NCBI GenBank assembly: GCA_903917735.1
Contig: CAIXBR010000028.1
Coordinates: forward strand, 1-51,921
Length of the DNA stretch: 51,921 nucleotides
Direction of reading: 5' to 3'
Origin: an uncultured Elusimicrobia bacterium
GTDB lineage: Bacteria > Elusimicrobiota > Elusimicrobia > Elusimicrobiales > UBA9959
The notes beneath the pieces are model-generated. The model did not search any database and had not been told where the DNA came from. It worked only from the letters and a program-made list of their open reading frames with translations. Below, one piece after another: positions 40,717-48,945 of the stretch (position 1 is the first letter of the stretch; every line of letters starts with the position of its first letter). Position numbers and translations under genes: made by a program.

Positions 40717-42099
40717 ATGAAGATACTCTTAATAAAGCCCGGCATAGCGCTGGGCGACCATATTCAGCCGCCCCTGGGCATAGCCTATCTGGCCAGCAGC
40801 CTCCGCGAAAAGCACGAGGTGCGCGTGCTGGACTTCGGCAAGATGGGCCGCAACGACGGCCTGTTTACCGGAATGGTCAAAGATTTTTCCCCGGACGTGG
40901 TCGGTTTCCAGTGTTATTCCCCGGAAATAGGCGAGGTTAAGCGCCTTTCCGTTATCGTGCGGTCGGCGCTGCCCCGGGCCGTCATCATCGCCGGCGGCCC
41001 GCATCCCACGCTTTGTCCCGAAGAGACCATGAAGAAGCTCGCGCCGGAGATCAACTATCTGCTGCGCGGTGAGACCGAAGAAAGCTTCCCGCTGTTCCTG
41101 GACCTGCTCGGAGGGAAAGGCGCCGCCGCCGGCGTCCAGGGTCTGGTCTGGACGGAGAACGGCGCGGTGCGCGTCAACGAGATGCGTCCCATCCAGGACA
41201 TCAACGCCCTGCCGCAGCCGTCGTGGGACCTGATAAACCCGCAGGAATACCCGCCGGCCCAGCACGGGGCCTTCTTTAACAAATTCCCGATAGCGCCCAT
41301 CATCACCACCCGCGGCTGCCCTTTCGCCTGCGGCTTCTGCACGGCCCCCATACTGAGCGGCCGGCAGATGCGCAAGCGCAGCGCCGGGACCGTGATGGCG
41401 GAGATAGAGCTGCTCTACCACAAGTTCGGCATAAGGGAAATACACATAGTGGACGACAACTTCACGCTGGACAAGGCGCACGCCGTCTCCATCCTGAAGA
41501 AGATCATAGACAGCGGGCTGCCCATTTCGCTGGCCTTCCCCAACGGGGTGCGCATCGGCACGCTGGACGAAGAGCTGCTGGACCTGATGAAGCAGGCTGG
41601 CGTCTACCTTATTTCCGTGGGAATAGAGTCGGGCTCCGACAAAACGCTGAAGCGCATGGACAAGCAGCTCAACGTGGCGCTGATCCGCGAGAAGGTGGCG
41701 CTGATAGAGCGCAAGGGCATAGACCTGGCCGCCTTCTTCATCCTCGGCTTCCCCGACGAGACGGTGGAGGACATGCGGGAGACCATAAAGTTCTCGCTGG
41801 AACTGCCGCTGCTGCGCGCCAACTTCTTCACCTTCCTGCCGCTGCCGATGACGCCGGTGACCCTGCGCCTGATAGAGAAAGGCGAGATCGGTCACATGGA
41901 CGTGGACGGCCTGATCTTCCAGAAGGTGCCTTACGCGCCGAAGGGCGTTACCCGCGAAAAACTCCGTAACCTGCAGCGCGAGGCTTTTCTCCGCTTCTAC
42001 TTCAGGCCGCGGGTCATGCTCAGGAACCTCATGCAGATCCGCTCGCTGACGCATTTCGGCTATCTTGCCAAACGGTTCTATCACTGGATAGTGATGTAG
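40717..42099 (+). CDS. B12-binding-domain radical SAM protein
   Basis: The 460-residue enzyme joins a cobalamin-binding-like N-terminus (KILLIKPGIALGDHIQPPLG; VVGFQCYSPEIGEVKRLSV) to a radical SAM core with CPFACGFC (Cys near 201, 205 and 208) ligating the 4Fe-4S cluster. GIESGSDKTLKRMDKQLN and FFILGFPDETVEDM are typical of this superfamily. Likely roles include methyl transfer in lipid or hopanoid/bacteriocin-like pathways, but the substrate is not readable. ATG 40717 is preferred over the frame start at 40681. A terminator follows. Confidence 0.88.
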   Translation: MKILLIKPGIALGDHIQPPLGIAYLASSLREKHEVRVLDFGKMGRNDGLFTGMVKDFSPDVVGFQCYSPEIGEVKRLSVIVRSALPRAVIIAGGPHPTLCPEETMKKLAPEINYLLRGETEESFPLFLDLLGGKGAAAGVQGLVWTENGAVRVNEMRPIQDINALPQPSWDLINPQEYPPAQHGAFFNKFPIAPIITTRGCPFACGFCTAPILSGRQMRKRSAGTVMAEIELLYHKFGIREIHIVDDNFTLDKAHAVSILKKIIDSGLPISLAFPNGVRIGTLDEELLDLMKQAGVYLISVGIESGSDKTLKRMDKQLNVALIREKVALIERKGIDLAAFFILGFPDETVEDMRETIKFSLELPLLRANFFTFLPLPMTPVTLRLIEKGEIGHMDVDGLIFQKVPYAPKGVTREKLRNLQREAFLRFYFRPRVMLRNLMQIRSLTHFGYLAKRFYHWIVM

Positions 42100-42117
42100 C
42101 AGCGGCGCCGCAAAAAG

Positions 42118-42141
42118 AAAAGGCCCCGTTAGGGGCCTTTT
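42118..42141. terminator. Bidirectional terminator
   Basis: AAAAGGCCCC (42118-42127) pairs perfectly with GGGGCCTTTT (42132-42141) around GTTA. AAAAG/CTTTT outside it extends the stem. It lies between the convergent radical SAM and M16 genes. Confidence 0.92.
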
Positions 42142-42161
42142 CTTTTAGGGAAGGACGCCTT

Positions 42162-43538
42162 TTAATCTTCCCTAAGCTCCGTCACCGGGCCGAACTCCGA
42201 CAGCGGCTTGTCGAACTTTCTGGAATTGCCTATCACCAGGATCATGGCCTCGTCCGGGCGGTAAAGCTTCTTAGCGGTTTCCAGCACTTCCGCCGGCCCC
42301 GCGGCGGACAGCTTCTGCACATAGGTGTCCAGGTACTCGGGGCTGTAGCCGTAGTACTCGTAGGAGGCCCTTTCGGTTATCAGCTCGAAGGGGGTGGGGA
42401 ACTTGAACACGAAAGAATTCACTATGGCGTCTTTCGCGTTCTTCACCTCTTCGGCCGGCGCGGCTTCCCGGCCTATCTCTTTGAACTGGCGCAGTATCTC
42501 GGTCAGCGCCTGCGAACAGGTTTCCGGCTTTGTGCCGCAGTAGGTCAGCGTGTAGCCGTAATCCGGCTTTTTTACGGAATAGCTGTAAACCGTATAGGCC
42601 AGCCCCCGCCGGGAGCGTATCTCGGCGGCCAGCCTTGAGGACAGTCCTGAGCCGCCGCCTATTATCTCATTGGCCACGGTAAGCGGATATTCCGCCGGGT
42701 CGTGCCGCTTTATCCCCCGCTGCAGCATTACTATGTAGGCCTGGGCGATATCCTTCTCGACGTGGTAGACGCGCCGCTTCGCCTCTATCTGCACCGGGGG
42801 GATGACCGGGAATTCCACTTTGCCGCGCCGCCAGGAGCCGAACCTGGCGTTGAGTCCGGCCAGCATCTCACCGTTGGAGGTGAAGTCCCCGGCCGCGGCC
42901 AGGATCATGTTGTTGGGCCTGTAGTAATTGGCGTGGTAGGCCTTAATGTCTTCTATGGTCACGGCGATGATGGTGTCTTCCTCGCTGCGCCAGCCGTAAG
43001 GATGGGAAGGCCCGTAAAAGGCGCGCAGGGCTTCGCGTACTACGGCGCGGCCGCTGTCGTCGTTGCGGCGGCGCAGCATCTCCAAAAGTTCGGCGCGCTT
43101 CAGTTTTACCTTGCCCGGGGCGAAGGCCGGATTCATAAGCATGTCGGCGTAAATATCCAGCGCGGCGTCCAGATCCTTCGACAGCGCGGTCAGGTCGGCC
43201 CTGGCCTCTTCAATACCCATGGAACTTTCAACCGAGGCGCCCAGGAACTCCAACGTTCTGTCTATCTCACCCGGCGTGTATTTAAGCGTGCCGCCGTCTT
43301 TCAGCAGGCTGGCCGTGAGCTCGCCCAGGCCCCTCTTTCCCAGGGAATCGTTTATCTTGCCGGTCCTTATGTAAGCCGTCATGTGCAACACCGGCAGGGT
43401 GTTATCCTTCATCAGGTAAACCACCAGGCCGTTGTCCAGCACCGCGCGGTCGCCCTTCGGCGGCTTGAAATCGAGGCCGCGTATTTCCGGAAGGCCGGGG
43501 GGCAGCGCGAAAGAGGTGGCGGCGCGCGATATAGGCAT
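42162..43538 (-). CDS. M16 peptidase family, probably non-catalytic partner
   Basis: The 458 residues have the two-half M16 fold (LPVLHMTAYIRTGKIND; GGSGLSSRLAAEIRSRRGLAYTVYS). The zinc motif HxxEH is missing at the expected place (GLGELTASLLKDGG). This is the pattern of the beta-like, non-catalytic subunit. It overlaps by 1 nt (TGATG) the catalytic partner upstream, so the two are translationally coupled and probably form a heterodimer. No clear export signal is visible, unlike many secreted M16 proteins. Substrates are unknown. Confidence 0.88.
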   Translation of the reverse strand: MPISRAATSFALPPGLPEIRGLDFKPPKGDRAVLDNGLVVYLMKDNTLPVLHMTAYIRTGKINDSLGKRGLGELTASLLKDGGTLKYTPGEIDRTLEFLGASVESSMGIEEARADLTALSKDLDAALDIYADMLMNPAFAPGKVKLKRAELLEMLRRRNDDSGRAVVREALRAFYGPSHPYGWRSEEDTIIAVTIEDIKAYHANYYRPNNMILAAAGDFTSNGEMLAGLNARFGSWRRGKVEFPVIPPVQIEAKRRVYHVEKDIAQAYIVMLQRGIKRHDPAEYPLTVANEIIGGGSGLSSRLAAEIRSRRGLAYTVYSYSVKKPDYGYTLTYCGTKPETCSQALTEILRQFKEIGREAAPAEEVKNAKDAIVNSFVFKFPTPFELITERASYEYYGYSPEYLDTYVQKLSAAGPAEVLETAKKLYRPDEAMILVIGNSRKFDKPLSEFGPVTELRED

Positions 43539-45058
43539 CAGTACGCCTCCTGGTTAAGCGGTTCCCTTAAGAATACCGCCGTGCGGTTGTCGCGGGTGAG
43601 GTATTTGGCGGCCACCCTGGAGATGTCTTCCGGCTTCACCTTGCGCAGTTCATCCCCGGCCTTCCAGTCGTAGCGCCAGTCGCCCATTATCTCCTCGCTG
43701 TGGGCCAGGCTCATGGCCAGGCCCGAGTTGGACTCCAGCTGCTTGATCATCTCGGCCTGGTAATTGTTTATTATCTTGTCCAGTTCCCACCGGGTGGGCG
43801 GTTCAGTTCCCAGCTTCCTTATCTCTTCCAGTAGGGCGGCGTCCAGTTCCTCCACGGTATGCGGCGCCTTCGGCGCCCCGTAGACCACTGTCAGCGACGG
43901 GTACCTGTCCCCGGGCAGCGAGGGATGTACGTCGGCGTAGAGGGCCAGCTCCCTGCCTTCCACCAGGTTCTTATAGAAGCGGCCGGTCTTGCCGTTGGCC
44001 AGCACTTCCCCGGCCATTATCAGCGGGTAAATATCCGGGTGGCCCATGCCGGGGTTGTGGAAGCCTATGCGCAGGGCCGGCTGGGCCTTGAAGAAAACAT
44101 TGATCAGCTTTTCCGACTTCTGCGGCGGCTCCTTCGTATGCGTCCTGTCCGGGAGCGCGCGCTTTTCCCAGATGCCGAAATGCTTTTCCGCCAGCCTTAT
44201 AACTTCCGCGGGGGCCACATCGCCCACCACCGCCAGCGCGGCGTTGTTGGGCACGTAGAAGGTGTTGAAGAACTGTTCCGCGTCGGTGCGGGTGAGGCGG
44301 GTGATGTCGTCCATCCAGCCGATAGTGGGGTTATGGTAAGGGTGCGCGGAGAAGGCGTTGGTGAACAGCGCCTCCCACAGCAGGCGGTTCGGGTCGGATT
44401 CGCCCATGCGGCGCTCCTCCATCACAACGCTGCGCTCGCGGTAAAATTCCCGCAGCACCGCGTTCCTGAAGCGGTCCGACTCTATCATCATCCAGGCTTC
44501 CAGCCTGTCCGAGGGCAGCGAGACCACGTAGCCGGTGTAGTCGGTGGAGGTCATCGCGTTCATCCCGGATTCGCCCAGGCTTTTATAAAGTCGCAGGTAT
44601 TCGTCCTTGACTATGAACTTGTCCGCCTCTTTTTCGGCGCTGTCCAGGTTTCCGCGCAATTCCTCCAGCTTTTCCGGGCGGGGGGACGCCGCGGATTCCT
44701 CGGCTATCAGGTCCCTGGCCGCGGCTTCCACCTGGTCCAGGGCCGGTTTTTCCTTGGCGTAGCCGGCGGAGTTTATGGTTTTGGTGCCTTTAAAGGCCAT
44801 GTGCTCGAACAGGTGGGCCAGGCCGGTCTTGCCCTGCTGGCCATCCACGTTGCCCACCTTGAACATCATCGTGAAAGAGACGGTGGGCACGAATTTCTTT
44901 TCCAATATCAGGAGCTTAAGCCCGTTCTTCAGCGTATAGGAGACTACCGGGGGATACTTCGGATCTTTTTCCACGGCAGCCCCCGGCGGGAGGCCGCCGC
45001 CGCTTTCGGCGGAGGGCGGAAGAGTTGAGTGGTCGGTGGATTTAATTATTTCTTCCAT
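43538..45058 (-). CDS. M16 zinc peptidase, catalytic subunit
   Basis: The 506-residue protein has the inverted zinc motif HLFEH (82-86) followed by EERRMGESDPNRLLWEA, the usual downstream Glu region. It also has the M16 C-half signature (FFKAQPALRIGFHNPGMGH). A ~30-residue N-terminal leader (SGGGLPPGAAVEKD) is not a recognisable signal peptide. With 42162-43538 it forms a pitrilysin-type pair. It degrades short peptides in known cases; the target here is unknown. The small DHp-like gene upstream is separated by 40 nt. Confidence 0.92.
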   Translation of the reverse strand: MEEIIKSTDHSTLPPSAESGGGLPPGAAVEKDPKYPPVVSYTLKNGLKLLILEKKFVPTVSFTMMFKVGNVDGQQGKTGLAHLFEHMAFKGTKTINSAGYAKEKPALDQVEAAARDLIAEESAASPRPEKLEELRGNLDSAEKEADKFIVKDEYLRLYKSLGESGMNAMTSTDYTGYVVSLPSDRLEAWMMIESDRFRNAVLREFYRERSVVMEERRMGESDPNRLLWEALFTNAFSAHPYHNPTIGWMDDITRLTRTDAEQFFNTFYVPNNAALAVVGDVAPAEVIRLAEKHFGIWEKRALPDRTHTKEPPQKSEKLINVFFKAQPALRIGFHNPGMGHPDIYPLIMAGEVLANGKTGRFYKNLVEGRELALYADVHPSLPGDRYPSLTVVYGAPKAPHTVEELDAALLEEIRKLGTEPPTRWELDKIINNYQAEMIKQLESNSGLAMSLAHSEEIMGDWRYDWKAGDELRKVKPEDISRVAAKYLTRDNRTAVFLREPLNQEAY

Positions 45059-45098
45059 AAAAAGACACGGGACTGCCGCTATCCTGGCGGCTGCGGGT

Positions 45099-45284
45099 TT
45101 AAGCGGCCTTTTCCAGCTGGACCAGCAGTTTTGAGATCTCGGCCGCGGCGGCGTTCATCAGGGCCAGCATCTCTTTTTTCTCGGCGGCCGAGCAGTCTTT
45201 GTACAGTTCGGCGGCGCTTTTAAGGCTTGAACACTTCGAGCGCAGGTCGTGCAGCAGCTTGCTGTTGTCGGTGCTGGTAGTCAT
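45099..45284 (-). CDS. Small DHp/HisKA-like protein (61 residues)
   Basis: The 61 residues contain LLHDLRSKCSSLKSAAELY (10-28), which resembles the H-box of histidine-kinase dimerisation/phosphoacceptor domains, where HDLR or HELR holds the phosphorylated His. The rest is two helices (about 5-28 and 31-59), roughly the size of one HisKA helical hairpin. No ATP-binding domain is present. The start overlaps the response regulator stop codon by 4 nt (ATGA), so the two are translated together. It could be a phosphotransfer protein or an inactive dimeriser. The resemblance is a judgement by eye. Confidence 0.5.
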   Translation of the reverse strand: MTTSTDNSKLLHDLRSKCSSLKSAAELYKDCSAAEKKEMLALMNAAAAEISKLLVQLEKAA

Positions 45285-46630
45285 TTATTTCCCCCTTCAA
45301 TATCTATCCCCTGTTTTTTAAGCGTGGCATACAAAAGGCGCGTGGAGATCTTCAGGTCGGCCAAAGTCTTGGTGCGTATGCCGCCGTTCTCCCTGAGGCT
45401 GCGCGTTATCAGCTCGGCGGAGACCTTGTCCAGCGCGGCTTCAAGGCCGTTGGCCAGCGCATAGGCGTACAGCCCGCCGTCCGCCGCGGCCGCCGTCTGC
45501 GCGCAAGAGGTTTCCTTCAGGTGCTTGCGCGCGGTCTCCAGGTCCACCCGGCCTTCCCGGCCGCTGGAGACCAGGTCGGTGAACTTTTTCAGTTCCCGCA
45601 CGTTGCCGGGCCAGGAATAGGCTTCCATGAAGGCTTTGGCCTCGGGCGAGAACGACAGCCGCCGCCGCCCCTTGGTGAAGTGCTGCACCAGCGGGAAGAT
45701 GTCGGCGCGGCGCCGGGCCAGCGGCTTCAGGGTTATGTTGTAGCCGTGTATGCGCTGGAACAGGTCGAAGCGCATCTTACCCTGCGCTATCAGCGCCTGC
45801 GGATCCTCCAGCGTGGCGCTTATTATGCGGAACTCGGAGTGCTCCGGTTTTTCGGAGCCCAGCGGGTAGAACGTGCGTTCCTCTATGGATTTGAGCAGCT
45901 TCATCTGCATGTTCAGGCTCATCGTGCCTATTTCATCAAGGAACAGCGTGCCCTTGTGCGCCTCCAGCAGGCGGCCTTTCCGGGCTTCCGCCGCGCCGGT
46001 GAAAGCGCCTTTTCTGAAGCCGAACAATTCGGCCTCCAGCAGGTCTTCGGTGTAGGCCGAGCAGTTTATGGAGACGAAAGCGCCGTCCCGGCCGGAGTGT
46101 TCGTGCAGGATCTTGGCCAGCGAGGTCTTGCCGGTGCCGGACGGCCCCAGTATAAGTATCGGCAGCTCGGTGGGGGCGTATTTAAGGGCTTCGGCGGCTG
46201 CGGCCCGGGTTTCCGCGTCTTCGGTAATAAAAGCGGAGGCGAAGATGTCCCCGGAGGCGGCGGCTTTCCTGTTCTGCAGGAACTTGCGCAGGATGTCCTC
46301 TATATTCGCTTTTTCGTTGCCCTTGGCGTAGAAGTCGTTCGCGCCCAGGGCGTAGGCCCGGTCTATCATCTCGTCCGAATCGGAGCTTGAGACCACTACG
46401 CAATAGATGCCTTTGGCCGCGGCGGCGGTTATGGCTTTAAGGCCGGAGTAGTCGTCGTCCGGTCCCAGCATAAGGTCGAAGAAGCCTATGTCGTATTTGG
46501 AGGCCTCTATCTTTTTAAGGGCGGCCTTAAGGTCTCCGGCCATGTCCACGCTGTGCGCGGCCAGATGGGCCGCCATCACTTTCTGCGCCAGCTTGTCGTC
46601 TTCCAGAACAAGTATATTGAGCTTTTCCAT
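45281..46630 (-). CDS. Sigma-54-dependent response regulator (NtrC type)
   Basis: A bacterial enhancer-binding protein of 449 residues. The receiver domain has phosphoacceptor Asp52 (IGFFDLMLG). The AAA+ domain has GPSGTGKT (about 162-169), KGAFTGA (about 205-211, contacts sigma-54) and a Walker B LFLDEIG. The C-terminal helix-turn-helix (RTKTLADLKISTRLLYATLKK) is Fis-like. ATG 46630 has a strong GGGGGGAG ribosome binding site; an earlier in-frame ATG at 46663 would overlap the operator repeat. It is divergent from the sigma-54-like gene. The 4-nt overlap with the 61-residue gene suggests a phosphorelay pair. Confidence 0.93.
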   Translation of the reverse strand: MEKLNILVLEDDKLAQKVMAAHLAAHSVDMAGDLKAALKKIEASKYDIGFFDLMLGPDDDYSGLKAITAAAAKGIYCVVVSSSDSDEMIDRAYALGANDFYAKGNEKANIEDILRKFLQNRKAAASGDIFASAFITEDAETRAAAAEALKYAPTELPILILGPSGTGKTSLAKILHEHSGRDGAFVSINCSAYTEDLLEAELFGFRKGAFTGAAEARKGRLLEAHKGTLFLDEIGTMSLNMQMKLLKSIEERTFYPLGSEKPEHSEFRIISATLEDPQALIAQGKMRFDLFQRIHGYNITLKPLARRRADIFPLVQHFTKGRRRLSFSPEAKAFMEAYSWPGNVRELKKFTDLVSSGREGRVDLETARKHLKETSCAQTAAAADGGLYAYALANGLEAALDKVSAELITRSLRENGGIRTKTLADLKISTRLLYATLKKQGIDIEGGNK

Positions 46631-46656
46631 GACTCCCCCCGAGAGCAGGCTGTGCA

Positions 46657-46690
46657 TTTTCAAATGAAAAGAAATATTTTCATTTGAAAA
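46657..46690. promoter_or_regulatory. Paired inverted repeat, likely enhancer site
   Basis: TTTTCAAATGAAAA (46657-46670) and its exact reverse complement TTTTCATTTGAAAA (46677-46690) are separated by 6 nt. Each half is itself a near-palindrome. The site lies just upstream of the response regulator start. It is about 86-119 nt upstream of the -24 element at 46776, the usual distance for an NtrC-type enhancer. It could serve both genes. Confidence 0.7.
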
Positions 46691-46773
46691 GATTTAGCTT
46701 ATAAATATTATACAAAAACGCGGGCGCTAGCCGGCCTCAATGAGAAAGGCGCGGGCCTGGCCATCCGCACAAA

Positions 46774-46790
46774 TTGGCATAAAAATTGCT
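46774..46790 (+). promoter_or_regulatory. Sigma-54 (-24/-12) promoter
   Basis: TTGGCA (46774-46779) and TTGCT (46786-46790) place GG and GC exactly 10 nt apart, the sigma-54 spacing. Transcription would start near 46801, about 35 nt before the ATG at 46835. Confidence 0.75.
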
Positions 46791-46834
46791 CTAAGTTAGT
46801 AGTAATGGCTATAATATGCAACAGGAGCTCTAAT

Positions 46835-47911
46835 ATGAAACACTTCGGCTTTAAACTTACCGCGTCCACGGGCGCAAGAACCTCGGCGGCGGTGCTGGGC
46901 GCGCTTAAAATGGCGCAGATGGCCGAAATGCCGGAAGAAGAATTTGAGAAACTTATAAAGGAAATGGAAGGGGGCCGGGTTTTTCAGCTGCTTAAAACCT
47001 CCGGCGCGATAAACCTAAGCGAATTTCCGTCAGCCCGCTACGCGGCGCGCAAGTACGCCGGCTACGGCCTTAAGCTTTCGGGTGGCGACCTGCCGGAACT
47101 CGCCGACGGCAACGGCGACCTTGTGCCCCTTATACAGGGCATCGGCCAGGAGAAGTTCGAAGCCTGCTTCCTTAAGGACGCCGTGATGAGCGATGTGGAG
47201 CGGGCCGAAGAGTGCGATATCACAGTGCAGGATTCCGCCCGCCTGCGGGATTTTGTGAACCGGGCCTTCATCCAGGCCGAATTCGAGGGAAAAACAGAGG
47301 CCCCGGCGGCCAAGGTGTTCAGCGCCGTGGCCGGGGTAGAGATAGAGGAGGGCTCTCCGGTGCTGGCCTTCTTCCACCGCGAGATCTGGAAAGGCCAGTA
47401 CAAGGTGGACGCCGAAAAACTGGCGCAGCTGCTGCCCGGCCTTGAGCCGGCCGAGAAGAACCGCGTTGAGAAGCTGCTCCGCAAGATAGAATTCGCCGAC
47501 AAGCGCAAAACCACGCTGTACCGCGCGCTCGAGATCCTGATGAACGTTCAGACGGAGTACCTCACCAGCGGCGATCCCGCCCGCCGCCGCCCGCTCTCGC
47601 AGAAAACGCTGGCCAAGAACCTGGAAGTGGACCCGAGCGTAATAAACCGCCTTGTCTCCAACAAATCCATACAAATGCCGTGGGGCATGGAAGCGCCGAT
47701 GACGGTGCTGCTGCCCAGTTCCAAGGAAGTCAACCTGGAACGGCTTTATTCCATAGCCGCGGAAAAGCCGGAGCTGAGCGACGAGAAGCTCCGCGTGGAG
47801 CTGCGCTCCCGTCACGGCGTGGACCTGTCCCGCCGCTCCGTAGCCCAGTACCGCAAAGACCTGCACCTGGCCGCCTCCGGCTCCAGGGAAGCCGCCGGAG
47901 ACCTGAACTGA
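46835..47911 (+). CDS. Divergent sigma-54 (RpoN)-like factor
   Basis: The 358 residues are shorter than canonical RpoN (about 470-500). The C-terminal half keeps the sigma-54 DNA-binding pattern: SQKTLAKNLEVDPSVINRL (about 255-273), SNKSIQMPWG, and near 331-343 an RpoN-box-like SRRSVAQYRKDL. LSDEKLRVELRSRHG stands just before it. The N-terminal ~50 residues align in position with region I but are poor in Gln (ALKMAQMAEMPEEEFEKLI). ATG 46835 with GGAG 8 nt upstream is chosen over 46805. It lies behind a sigma-54-type promoter and is divergent from an enhancer-binding regulator. A fully functional sigma factor is not proven. Confidence 0.75.
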   Translation: MKHFGFKLTASTGARTSAAVLGALKMAQMAEMPEEEFEKLIKEMEGGRVFQLLKTSGAINLSEFPSARYAARKYAGYGLKLSGGDLPELADGNGDLVPLIQGIGQEKFEACFLKDAVMSDVERAEECDITVQDSARLRDFVNRAFIQAEFEGKTEAPAAKVFSAVAGVEIEEGSPVLAFFHREIWKGQYKVDAEKLAQLLPGLEPAEKNRVEKLLRKIEFADKRKTTLYRALEILMNVQTEYLTSGDPARRRPLSQKTLAKNLEVDPSVINRLVSNKSIQMPWGMEAPMTVLLPSSKEVNLERLYSIAAEKPELSDEKLRVELRSRHGVDLSRRSVAQYRKDLHLAASGSREAAGDLN

Positions 47912-47996
47912 TCCGCAGCGGCGCAACCGTCGGGGAGGCCCGCGCGTAATAATAAAGGCCGGTAATGCCGGCGACAACTTTTCAGGAGGAAGAACA

Positions 47997-48809
47997 ATGA
48001 ATAAAATATTAATGACCGCGATACTGCTCGCCGCCGCGGGCGCCGGTTATTGCGCCGAAGACTCTGTCAAAACCTTTCCGGCCGCTGGCCTTAAGGAAAT
48101 ATCCCTGGACACCGGGGCCGGGGCCATCTCGGTAAAGGGAGCTCCAGGCGACATACAGGTGGAAGTCACCGATAACGAGCCGGAGAAATGCGCCCTTACC
48201 ATGAAGACCGACGGGGCCAGGCTTATTCTTAAAGCCGAGGATATCTCCGTAAAGCAGGGCTTCTGGAAAATGCTTTTTTCAAAGGGCCCGCGCTCCGTTT
48301 CCGGCTGCCGGGCCGGGTTCAATGTCACCGCCCCGCCGGCGCTTAATATCAAAGCCGACAACGGTTCGGGAAGGATAAACATCTCCGCCATGAGCGGCGA
48401 TGTGGCGGCGGACAACGGCAGCGGGCCTATCTCTTTTGAGGGGCTGACCGGGAATCTCTCGGCTGATAACGGTTCCGGCGGGATCTCCGGCACCTGCTGC
48501 GCCAAGAACTTGCACGCCGATACAGGATCGGGCGGAATAAACATAAAAGGCCTTTGCGGCCCCGTGGACGCCGACGCCGGCAGCGGCGCCATCCGCCTGC
48601 AGTGGGACAAGGTCCCCTCTTCCGGCCAGGTGCGCGCGGAGACCGGCTCCGGCAATATCATTCTGACTTTTCCCGATTCCGCCAAACTGTCCTCCAAACT
48701 CGAGACCAGCTCCGGCCGCGTCAGCAACGATTTCGACAACAGCGGCAAGTTCCCCGTCTCCGCCGAAGCCGGCTCCGGCAACATCTCCCTGCGCAAAGCG
48801 GGGAAATAA
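47997..48809 (+). CDS. DUF4097-type exported beta-repeat protein
   Basis: The 270 residues have a signal peptide (ILLAAAGAGYCA, cut after about residue 19). A right-handed beta-type repeat follows, in which ADNGSG-x-I recurs (for example ADNGSGRI, ADNGSGPI, ADTGSGGI, ADAGSGAI, AEAGSGNI). This is the DUF4097 pattern of surface beta-helix proteins, for which no enzyme activity is known. It follows the sigma-54-like gene by 85 nt on the same strand. GGAGG lies before the ATG. Co-transcription with the sigma-like gene is possible. Confidence 0.82.
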   Translation: MNKILMTAILLAAAGAGYCAEDSVKTFPAAGLKEISLDTGAGAISVKGAPGDIQVEVTDNEPEKCALTMKTDGARLILKAEDISVKQGFWKMLFSKGPRSVSGCRAGFNVTAPPALNIKADNGSGRINISAMSGDVAADNGSGPISFEGLTGNLSADNGSGGISGTCCAKNLHADTGSGGINIKGLCGPVDADAGSGAIRLQWDKVPSSGQVRAETGSGNIILTFPDSAKLSSKLETSSGRVSNDFDNSGKFPVSAEAGSGNISLRKAGK

Positions 48810-48854
48810 ACAGGCGGATTTAGACAAAACGTTCGCTTCGGGTGTGAATGGACA

Positions 48855-48887
48855 GAGAGGAAAGCGATTGCCGCTTTCCTCTCCATT
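48855..48887 (+). terminator. Terminator of the DUF4097 gene
   Basis: GAGAGGAAAGC (48855-48865) pairs perfectly with GCTTTCCTCTC (48873-48883) around 7 nt, followed by CATTTTA. It lies between the DUF4097 gene and tldD. Confidence 0.7.
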
Positions 48888-48945
48888 TTACGACTCTTCG
48901 TGTTTCCCGTCCAAAAACGCTACAATTTGTCTTCCGGGGACAATT

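Noticed and set aside
40729..42084. 451-codon frame opposite the radical SAM gene
   Set aside because: Antisense shadow with repetitive Gln/His/Val runs and no family features.
48844..48945. N-terminal extension of TldD
   Set aside because: It runs through a terminator hairpin and has no family similarity. The ATG at 48946 has a better ribosome binding site.
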